Made by a program: the position numbers and the translations under genes. DNA of 64,000 nucleotides from JBFHIJ01 sp963678775 (GTDB taxonomy: Bacteria > Bacteroidota > Ignavibacteria > Kapaibacteriales > UBA2268), in assembly GCA_963678775.2 (NCBI GenBank), contig CAXXGR010000007.1, positions 124,001 through 188,000 on the forward strand, in the 5' to 3' direction. Shown here piece after piece: positions 37,769 through 44,468 of the stretch. Within the stretch, counting starts at the first letter, position 1, and each line of letters begins with the position of its first letter. Under the pieces are notes generated by a model that made no database searches, was not told the DNA's origin, and saw only the letters and a program-made list of their open reading frames with translations.

Positions 37769-38276
37769 TAATTATTTTATGAATCCATATTTTGCAGGCT
37801 TCCTTTTAGGATTAGTCCTGATAGCTTCTTTCTATCTGACAGGAAGAGGTCTGGGAGCCAGTGGTGCTGTCAAAAGTGTCGTGGTTACAGTTGTGGAAGA
37901 AGTCGCTCCGGCGCATGCTGCCGAGGGTGAATACTATCAAAAATATGAAAAATCACATCCCGATTCGCCTCTTAAAGACTGGCTTTTGTTTTTAGCTGTG
38001 GGCGTGGTTATTGGTGGTTTTGTTTCCGGTAGTCGCTCAGAAAGAATTGGCTTTAAGTTTGAAAAAGGTAAGAATACTACTAATGCTGTCAGAGCAATAG
38101 CGGCAGTCGCAGGTGGTGCCTTGTTTGGTTTTGGGGCTCAGTTGGGCAGAGGCTGTACCAGCGGTGCGGCTCTATCAGGCATGTCCGTATTATCTACGTC
38201 CGGATTTGTGACTATGATGGCAATATTTGGCTCAGGCTACGTATTTGCGTACTTCTTTAGAAAACTTTGGATTTAA
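37758..38276 (+). CDS. YeeE/YedE-family sulfur transport protein, half 1
   Basis: About 172 residues. Start at 37758 with an AAGGAG site 8 bases upstream; an earlier in-frame ATG at 37722 lies inside the previous gene. Hydrophobic helices carry the family's thiol motif 'GRGCTSGAALSG', where the Cys binds thiosulfate or a sulfur intermediate during import. It and the next gene together supply the two halves that are fused in full-length YeeE. It overlaps the cytochrome b gene by 11 bases. Confidence 0.88.
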   Translation: MKNSNYFMNPYFAGFLLGLVLIASFYLTGRGLGASGAVKSVVVTVVEEVAPAHAAEGEYYQKYEKSHPDSPLKDWLLFLAVGVVIGGFVSGSRSERIGFKFEKGKNTTNAVRAIAAVAGGALFGFGAQLGRGCTSGAALSGMSVLSTSGFVTMMAIFGSGYVFAYFFRKLWI

Positions 38277-38298
38277 CACTAATTAGAAGAGAAAAACA

Positions 38299-39498
38299 AT
38301 GGGACCATTAGTATCATTTGGAGTAATCGGTCAGGAGTTTAATTACATTATAGCTCTTCTGATTGGTTTAGCCTTTGGCTACGTTTTGGAACAGGCAGGA
38401 TTTTCTACATCCAGAAAGCTTGTTGGTGTGTTTTACGGATATGACTTTGTAGTGCTTAGAGTGTTCTTTACTGCTGCTGCTACGGCTCTTGTAGGTTTGA
38501 TATTCTTAGACTATTTGGGTCTTATCGATATGTCTTATCTATATATAAACCCTACTTTTTTGCAACCGGCTATTGCCGGAGGTGTCATAATGGGATTTGG
38601 ATTTATCTTAGGGGGCTTTTGTCCCGGAACTTCTCTGGTTGCAGCAGCTACTGGTAAAATTGATGCGATGCTGTTTATCGGCGGCAGTTTAGTCGGTATC
38701 TTTATATTTGGTGAAGTGTATCCAAATATCATGGATTTCTATTATTCTACTGACTTGGGATCTATATTTGTTTACGATTCATTAGGTATGTCTAGGGGAG
38801 TCTTTGCTGCGGGATTAGCTGTTGTTGCTATCTTAGCATTTATATTTACTACTAAAATAGAAGAAAAAGTTAAATATGGATATAAACCACAGCATCCAAA
38901 ATATAAGATGGCAATTCCTGCTATTGGTTTAGGTTTTGCAGTGGCAATTATCATTATTTTCTTGCCTGAAAAGAGAGAAGGCATCGAAGCAATGTCTCAA
39001 TCTGAATTAAGCAAGGAGCTTGACGGAAGTGTAGCTTATGTTGCACCCGAAGAGATAGCTTTTGATATATATAATAAAATAGATAAATATCTGCCTATTG
39101 ACCTTAGAAGCGAAAAAGAGTATAAACAGTTTTGCATAACAGGTGCAAGCAGACTTACGCTGAAGGACATTTCATTAGTACAGGGTAAAGCTCTACTGCA
39201 GCACCCGACTAAAACTCCCGTGTTTTATGCGAATGATGAAGTGCTTGCTCAGAAAGCTTATCTATTAGCTAAAGAAGAAGGAATAAAGAATGTTTACGTC
39301 TTGCAAGGCGGCATTAATAAATATAGACAAATGTTTTATAGCGGAGCAGCTGTAAAAAATGCTTCCTTTGTGGGGGCTAATTCTGATGATTTTAGTATCA
39401 GAATGACTAACTACTTGAAATCTGACACCACACTTACCAAACCTCAAGAGAAACAAAAGGTGGAAGTTAAAGTAGTTAAAGTAAAAGGCGGCTGCTAA
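38299..39498 (+). CDS. YeeE/YedE-family sulfur transport protein fused to a rhodanese-like domain
   Basis: 399 residues. The N-terminal ~215 residues are membrane helices with the YeeE thiol motif 'GGFCPGTSLVAA'. A C-terminal rhodanese-like domain follows (about 255-350, 'YLPIDLRSEKEYKQF' and 'VYVLQGGINKYRQMF'). At the place of the usual catalytic Cys (CRxGxR loop) the sequence reads 'PVFYANDEVLAQKA', so the loop Cys is missing and the domain may bind rather than transfer sulfur. The protein ends in 'KGGC', a lone C-terminal Cys that could carry sulfur instead. Last gene of the octaheme operon; a terminator follows. Confidence 0.88.
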   Translation: MGPLVSFGVIGQEFNYIIALLIGLAFGYVLEQAGFSTSRKLVGVFYGYDFVVLRVFFTAAATALVGLIFLDYLGLIDMSYLYINPTFLQPAIAGGVIMGFGFILGGFCPGTSLVAAATGKIDAMLFIGGSLVGIFIFGEVYPNIMDFYYSTDLGSIFVYDSLGMSRGVFAAGLAVVAILAFIFTTKIEEKVKYGYKPQHPKYKMAIPAIGLGFAVAIIIIFLPEKREGIEAMSQSELSKELDGSVAYVAPEEIAFDIYNKIDKYLPIDLRSEKEYKQFCITGASRLTLKDISLVQGKALLQHPTKTPVFYANDEVLAQKAYLLAKEEGIKNVYVLQGGINKYRQMFYSGAAVKNASFVGANSDDFSIRMTNYLKSDTTLTKPQEKQKVEVKVVKVKGGC

Positions 39499-39508
39499 CA
39501 TCACATCT

Positions 39509-39549
39509 ATTCGTGGGGCATGTACTGGTGCTCCACGAATATACTTTTC
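39509..39549 (+). terminator. Rho-independent terminator of the octaheme-YeeE operon
   Basis: A 12-bp stem (ATTCGTGGGGCA / TGCTCCACGAAT, one G-T pair) with an 8-base loop is followed by a T-rich tract. Confidence 0.88.
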
Positions 39550-39673
39550 TCCTCTGCTGATAATCTTATCTTCAAATTAGAATATCTTTGAAACATATTT
39601 GCTGAACAATCGTTAGACTTTATGTAAAAATGATTATCTTTGTAATTAGCATTATGCAATGAATGGAGAAAAT

Positions 39674-40468
39674 ATGCGATTAACCGGAGTTTTTGGGCTA
39701 TTAGTTCTTTTGGCTTTGGCGTTTGTAAATGTAAACGCTCAGGATGCAGAACTTGATGATTTCTCTTTTGATACTGAAGAAATACAAACTGAAAAACCTG
39801 TCTATTTTGCAATTGGTGGGGGATATGCAGCGAACTTTATTTTTAACGATCCTGCACCTATAAATAATATATTTGCAACAGGCAATGCTGTTACGGGGTT
39901 TGAATTTTCCGAATTTACTAATACTGTAGTAATGCACGGTGCTACTGCTATACTAAGCACTTATTACGTCCCTAATACCAGAGTCGGGTTCTTCTCACTT
40001 GGTGGGAATCAGTCTCAGTCTTATCAGCAGGTTTTAGAAAATGAAGGCACCTACGACATGGACTTAAAATACAGCCAAAGCATTTTGGGTGGCAGTATTG
40101 ATTACGGATTTATCCTTACTAAGTCTTTGGTAGTTTTGCCGGGGTTAGGTTTTGGGCATGGCAGCATGTCGCTGGAAGCTACTAAAACAAATGCCAACTA
40201 TGCGTGGGACGATTTTGTAAATCCAAATGATGAAAACTTTATCAAAAGAGCTGAAGCAGGCTACTGGTTTATACAGCCACAGCTTAATATAGAATATGCA
40301 GTTACAGGAGTTTTGGCTTTCAGAGTTAACGCCAACTACATACTGCCTTTTGCACAGAAAGACTGGAAGTATAATAATAATAAAGAAGTTGCGAATACAC
40401 TTGATAATATTGAAACCAAAGGCTTTTCGGTGCAAGTAGGAATAATGGTAGGTTTATTTAATTATTAG
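39674..40468 (+). CDS. Outer-membrane beta-barrel-like protein
   Basis: About 264 residues. The ATG at 39674 has GGAG upstream; an in-frame ATG at 39659 lacks one. A signal peptide ends 'VNVNAQ'. An acidic stretch ('AELDDFSFDTEEIQTE') is followed by alternating strands and a C-terminal 'GFSVQVGIMVGLFNY', which ends in an aromatic residue as in outer-membrane barrels. No further motif identifies a ligand. It stands alone between the octaheme operon's terminator and the tRNA promoter. Confidence 0.75.
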   Translation: MRLTGVFGLLVLLALAFVNVNAQDAELDDFSFDTEEIQTEKPVYFAIGGGYAANFIFNDPAPINNIFATGNAVTGFEFSEFTNTVVMHGATAILSTYYVPNTRVGFFSLGGNQSQSYQQVLENEGTYDMDLKYSQSILGGSIDYGFILTKSLVVLPGLGFGHGSMSLEATKTNANYAWDDFVNPNDENFIKRAEAGYWFIQPQLNIEYAVTGVLAFRVNANYILPFAQKDWKYNNNKEVANTLDNIETKGFSVQVGIMVGLFNY

Positions 40469-40487
40469 AAAAATTCTTAAAAAAAAC

Positions 40488-40518
40488 TTGACATTATCCA
40501 AAAAATCACATATATTTG
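40488..40518 (+). promoter_or_regulatory. tRNA promoter with Bacteroidota-type -33/-7 elements
   Basis: TTGACA at 40488-40493 and TATATTTG (TAnnTTTG) at 40511-40518 are separated by 17 bases and end about 40 bases before the tRNA. This is the clearest promoter in the window and supports the taxonomic call. Confidence 0.8.
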
Positions 40519-40559
40519 TACTCTCTTTTAGAGACAGCTGAGATAAAATATCTCGCTCG

Positions 40560-40633
40560 GGGCCTGTAGCTCAGCTGGTTAGAGCTGCGGACTCATAATC
40601 CGTCGGTCGGGGGTTCAAGTCCCTCCGGGCCCA
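40560..40633 (+). tRNA. tRNA with CAT anticodon (Met or Ile2)
   Basis: A 74-base cloverleaf: acceptor GGGCCTG/CGGGCCC, D arm GCTC...GAGC, anticodon arm GCGGA-CTCATAA-TCCGT with anticodon CAT, T arm GGGGG-TTCAAGT-CCCTC, discriminator A. The 3' CCA is not encoded. From sequence alone, elongator methionine and lysidine-modified isoleucine (AUA) tRNAs cannot be told apart; it is not the initiator type because the first acceptor pair is G-C. Confidence 0.95.
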
Positions 40634-40640
40634 CTTCAAG

Positions 40641-40684
40641 AAAGAGCTAATTGTTTAGTAAGAAAAACAGTTAGCTCTTTTTTG
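40641..40684 (+). terminator. Rho-independent terminator of the tRNA gene
   Basis: AAAGAGCTAA...TTAGCTCTTT form a stem of about 15 bp with one mismatch, followed by a T-run, 8 bases after the tRNA. Confidence 0.88.
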
Positions 40685-40803
40685 CGTTTAGTTTATATGC
40701 TATTTGTTCTTTTATTCTATCTAATAATTGTACAGATACATAAAATGTATTATTATGATTAATATAAAAGCAAAAATAGAAACAATATCAGTAAAGAAAA
40801 TTT

Positions 40804-41258
40804 ATGAGTAATTTATCAAACCTAATTAAACCATCTCAATTATTTGTTTGCATTATTGTGGTGAACTTTTTTATCTCAGCCATACTTATAGTTTTTTTCC
40901 TGATATTACTTTTAGTAAAAAAATTATCGGAAGTACTAATTCATCGCTTCTTATCTGCATATTTTATTTCATTTTAACTAGGTTTAACAAGTTCAAAATA
41001 ATAAGTCAAAAATTCAGATTATTGGATTCTAAATATTACAATGGTTTGTTATTGTTAGTTATTATCTCTTATTTCTTTCTTGCTGTTCTATATATTGGTA
41101 TGACGGAACAGACAAAAGAATACATTAACTTTGGCTTTTTTATATTGATTCCAATATATATGGGTGCTATTTTTCACATTATAAATATGCTGTCAAAAAC
41201 TTTAAACTCTGATGAAAAAATGGATGCTTTATTCCTTCCTATAAAACAGAAAAAATGA
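40804..41258 (+). pseudogene. Small membrane protein split by an apparent frameshift
   Basis: A first frame starting at ATG 40804 ('MSNLSNLIKPSQLFVC') enters a membrane segment and then runs to a stop at about 40978. A second frame continues with 'FFPDITFSKKIIGSTN', three more membrane segments and ends 'LFLPIKQKK' at 41258; on its own it has only a TTG start at 40848. A one-base shift at the T7 run (40892-40898) would join them into one protein of about 150 residues. The split could be a mutation, an assembly error or programmed slippage. The family is not recognised. It follows the tRNA terminator and precedes decayed sequence. Confidence 0.4.
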
Positions 41259-41263
41259 TTTTC

Positions 41264-41462
41264 CTACCCCTTCATCCTAAACTTCTCGCCAACATAAGTC
41301 CTCATAGGATTGCCCCTTTCCAAATCCCAGTGATTTAGCCATCTGTCACGCTCTGCATCCAATTGCTTCTTGTCGTCAATGTTTTTGTGTATGTCAAACA
41401 GTCGGGAGAGGGCAAGGCTTATATTTCTAAGCTGAGAGTGTTCCTCACTGTTATGAAAACAA
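41264..41462 (-). pseudogene. Decayed coding remnant
   Basis: On the minus strand a frame free of stops encodes about 65 residues with a natural amino-acid mix ('LFDIHKNIDDKKQLDAE', 'RWLNHWDLERGNPMRTY') ending at a stop at 41264. It has no start codon with a ribosome site and is cut by a stop at its 5' end. The family is not recognised. It lies in a stretch with other fragments left of the island. Confidence 0.35.
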
Positions 41463-41624
41463 GATTACGTTTGATTTTGAGACTCGTAGAGATACCAGAG
41501 ACATTATTCAACCAACAAATACAGTCGTTTTATCTCATGTACAATAAGCTGACTATAAATAATTCCTTCTATTTGGCTCTATTCTCCATAAATAAGATGA
41601 TATTCTTCATCAGTATTTTCATTA

Positions 41625-42176
41625 TTATTCTTTAGTAGATATAATTCTTAAATTATTTGAAGTATTCATTTTTATAGCTAACTCAAACAGTAATTTGTAT
41701 CTTTCTTTATTCGTCATATTCAAAAAATCAGATGATAATAAAGAATAGTATCCCCTTTTCTTAAATATTGAGTTTGTTATCAGATTACTTCCTCCAAAAG
41801 CAACAGGCTCCACAGAAGCAGATGTATTCTGTTCAGCTTGATTTGAATTACGAACAGCATCTTCATATTCTAAATATAGATTCTCATCTTTCCCAAGATA
41901 AAGAGATTTTATAAATTCATGCTTTTCATACTCCATGTTTACTGTCTCTAGCTTCAGTGTCTTATTTGGTTTTTTAGTAATAACTAACGTAAAAACTACA
42001 ACCCTATAATTATTACCTGAAACAATCAAAAAATTAAAACCTATGCCCTTATCTTTGACTTTAGCCGGATAATGTTTCATCAGATAAACCTGATCAGAAT
42101 TATCAAGAGTATTACTTCTTAGACTACAACTTAATATTCCAACTAAAATTACAATTATTACTTTTCTAAATCTCAT
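41625..42176 (-). CDS. Uncharacterised lipoprotein
   Basis: 183 residues. A basic start ('MRFRK') and hydrophobic stretch end in 'VGILSC', a good lipobox, so the protein should be lipid-anchored in the envelope. The mature part is polar, with charged strands ('FTLVITKKPNKTLKLETVNM') and no motif I recognise. It stands alone, just outside the left end of the genomic island. Confidence 0.6.
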   Translation of the reverse strand: MRFRKVIIVILVGILSCSLRSNTLDNSDQVYLMKHYPAKVKDKGIGFNFLIVSGNNYRVVVFTLVITKKPNKTLKLETVNMEYEKHEFIKSLYLGKDENLYLEYEDAVRNSNQAEQNTSASVEPVAFGGSNLITNSIFKKRGYYSLLSSDFLNMTNKERYKLLFELAIKMNTSNNLRIISTKE

Positions 42177-42850
42177 TATCCTTCCCTCTAAAAATTGAAC
42201 TGTTTTTATTATAAAATTTGACCCGCTCCATTACAACTGTGCATTTATAATATCTTACACTCTAAAACTTTTTCCGTTGAGAAAAATATGTTAGTGATGT
42301 AAAATTATTTCTACAATGACTGATGCGACTACATCATCATGGAATATATCGACCCATTTATGACAGTTTTTGTTCTATGTCATAATCGTAGATGTTCTCA
42401 CGTATCTTGCCACTTCAACGGGAATACCAAGATACAGTCTTCTTTGTAAGCCCAAGTTGTTTCTAAGCAAGTTAGGATAGTATAAGCATATATACTCAAT
42501 CAAATACATCTTTTTCAATTGGTACTTTGGATGAGTATTGGAATATTTTGGAACGTATATGAAACAATTTGAAAATTTAGAGGAACAATCTGAAACAAAT
42601 TATTGGAGTTTAGGACTGTATCAAAATGACTTTTCTGTTGAAAACTGGAAGATGTGGATATTTTATAAATTAAAAACCAAGAGATAACAGAATGAGCTAA
42701 ATCAAAAATTGATTTTTTCAAATGAAACTTGCGATGGCTCTAATAAGGAAAACAATTGATACAAACTATAGATAAAATATTAAAAGTGACTGCAATTCGA
42801 TTGGTATTTATATAAATAAATGATTTTATTAGGCTTATAAAGTAATTGTA
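42177..42850. other. Non-coding or decayed stretch left of the island
   Basis: About 670 AT-rich bases. A short frame at 42559-42687 (+) encodes 42 residues with a start but no ribosome site. On the minus strand, around 42390-42450, a fragment reads 'KQLGLTKKTVSWYSR' before a stop, like a helix-turn-helix end. No intact gene is seen; the region looks like debris of earlier insertions. Confidence 0.45.
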
Positions 42851-42864
42851 GAGGTGGCGGGACT
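42851..42864 (+). repeat. Left attachment-site repeat (tmRNA 3'-end fragment)
   Basis: GAGGTGGCGGGACT, identical and in the same orientation to 63594-63607. With one mismatch the match extends to 17 bases (GT[A/G] prefix). This is the copy displaced by integration. Confidence 0.82.
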
Positions 42865-42990
42865 ATATTTACTGTATTCTAATTTTACATAAATAGACAT
42901 ACAAACGCTAATAATCAGTGATATACTCGTTTTTAAAGCTATTTTCAAATATATTGTAAATCAATAAAAACATATCAAATACACTAAAAG

Positions 42991-43010
42991 TGTCCGTAAT
43001 GTGTCCGTAA
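42991..43010 (+). repeat. Paired TGTCCGTAA repeats, left arm
   Basis: TGTCCGTAA occurs at 42991-42999 and 43002-43010 (11-bp period, one helical turn), 23 bases before the first codon of the integrase. Likely arm-type binding sites for the integrase N-terminal domain and possibly autoregulatory, since they lie in its promoter region. Confidence 0.65.
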
Positions 43011-43032
43011 TTTTGCACATTAGAATTAGCAG

Positions 43033-44259
43033 TTGAAAACAAGCTACGGAATACAGAGAATGACTTCAAATTTTTACATAGATGATGATAAAAGAAATAG
43101 CAATAAAGAATGTAGAGTCTTACTTTTTGTCAGGGAAAAAGGTACGACTATCAAAATTGATACTGGCTTGAGACTTGAAGTTAAATATTGGGACAGAAAG
43201 AAGCAGAAAGTAAAACGAAATTTTATTGGTAGCCCTGAGCAAAACAGATTTCTAGCAAAATTCAAAGATGCTCAGATGCAAAAATTCTTAGATCTAAAAA
43301 CTAAACATCCTAATTTGGATTTTAAATCTATTAAACAACTATTTCTTCAAAGTAAAGAACAAGAGAAACAAAGTGATTTGTTAGTGGTATTTGAGCAATT
43401 TATAAAATCTAGAAAATCCACCTTAAGTGTAGGCACTTTCAAGAAATATAATACTCTTTTATCTCATTTGAAGAAATTTAGTAAAACAAAAAAAATCAAG
43501 CTGAATTTCGAGACGCTTGACTATAATGTTTTTGACAAACTCCAAAACTATTTTATCAGTCTTGGGCACAGTAACAACACTGTCTTTAAGCATATACAAA
43601 ACTTTAAAACCTTCTTGAACTGGGCAGTTGAGAGAGAATACACCGAGAATTTGAAATTTCAAAGATATAAACAGGTTCAACAGTCCCGACCTGAAAACAT
43701 TGCCTTGACAAAAGAAGATCTAGTAAAAATTATTACATGTGAAGGACTCTCCCCTAAGCTTCAGAAAACTAGAGACCTTTTCTTGTTTATGGTATATACA
43801 GGTCAAAGATACTCGGATGCTGCTAAGTTTGACTACAACGACGTAAAAAATGGAGTATGGACTTTCATACAGCAAAAGACAAAATCTAAAATGAACATAC
43901 CTCTTTCAGATTCTGCATTGAATATTATTAAGAAGTACAACTATACGCTGCCTATGATTAGCAATCAAAAGCTAAATAACAACCTTAAGCTACTGGGTGA
44001 ATTAGCTGGACTAAATGACATCGTTACAATAACAAAATATTCGGGAACAAAAGCAATAGAAGAAACATACCCAAAATTTATGTTCCTGACAACTCATGTT
44101 GCCAGACGTACTTTTGTATCGCTTGCCTCTTATCACGGTGTAAACCAACAAGTAGTAAAAGCAATGACAGGTCACAGAGCCGACAGAATGATAGACCAAT
44201 ATTTCAGAAAAGACGACAAGCAAACTTTAGACGCTATCAATGATATTTTCAATAATTAG
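43033..44259 (+). CDS. Tyrosine recombinase (site-specific integrase)
   Basis: 408 residues. An N-terminal arm-binding domain (about 1-110) is followed by a SAM-like core-binding domain (about 115-215) and the catalytic domain (about 230-400). Catalytic residues are visible: Arg in 'TGQRYSDA', a Lys in the beta-hairpin region ('QQKTKSK'), His-x-x-Arg in 'HVARRTF', His in 'TGHRADRM' and the nucleophile Tyr in 'IDQYFR'. It resembles Bacteroidota integrases of tRNA/tmRNA-inserted elements. Position next to the left att copy and the repeats indicates it moves this island. An internal start near residue 10 ('MTSNFYIDD') is also possible. Confidence 0.93.
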   Translation: MKTSYGIQRMTSNFYIDDDKRNSNKECRVLLFVREKGTTIKIDTGLRLEVKYWDRKKQKVKRNFIGSPEQNRFLAKFKDAQMQKFLDLKTKHPNLDFKSIKQLFLQSKEQEKQSDLLVVFEQFIKSRKSTLSVGTFKKYNTLLSHLKKFSKTKKIKLNFETLDYNVFDKLQNYFISLGHSNNTVFKHIQNFKTFLNWAVEREYTENLKFQRYKQVQQSRPENIALTKEDLVKIITCEGLSPKLQKTRDLFLFMVYTGQRYSDAAKFDYNDVKNGVWTFIQQKTKSKMNIPLSDSALNIIKKYNYTLPMISNQKLNNNLKLLGELAGLNDIVTITKYSGTKAIEETYPKFMFLTTHVARRTFVSLASYHGVNQQVVKAMTGHRADRMIDQYFRKDDKQTLDAINDIFNN

Positions 44260-44293
44260 ATAGCTATATTCTAAGCCTTAGAGCAGATAATAA

Positions 44294-44341
44294 CCTCCCC
44301 AAAGCCTTTATACGAGCCTGTTTTAGGCGATTTGGGGGAGG
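44294..44341 (+). terminator. Stem-loop after the integrase gene
   Basis: CCTCCCCAAA pairs with TTTGGGG(G)AGG (one bulged G), with an inner GCCT/AGGC stem. There is no T-run behind it, so it may be an mRNA-end structure or an inefficient terminator between the integrase and the restriction operon. Confidence 0.45.
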
Positions 44342-44468
44342 GATTCTCTGCATTAGTTAAATATACACTCCACTTTTAACTGATTTTGCTCTTTTTACCT
44401 TATTACTTCGTTGTTAATATCAGAACTATTATGTATATTATGTTTTTATAATTATCTGAATTTTAGCA

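Noticed and set aside
41363..41635. 90-codon frame on the + strand
   Set aside because: Overlaps a more protein-like minus-strand remnant, has no ribosome site and its composition is that of random AT-rich DNA.
42515..42721. 68-codon frame on the minus strand
   Set aside because: No start signal, no motif, and an equally plausible short frame lies on the other strand; the stretch is best called decayed.
44294..44341. Hairpin after the integrase as an integron-type attC site
   Set aside because: It lacks the core-site consensus and there is no gene cassette arrangement; a transcript-end hairpin is simpler.
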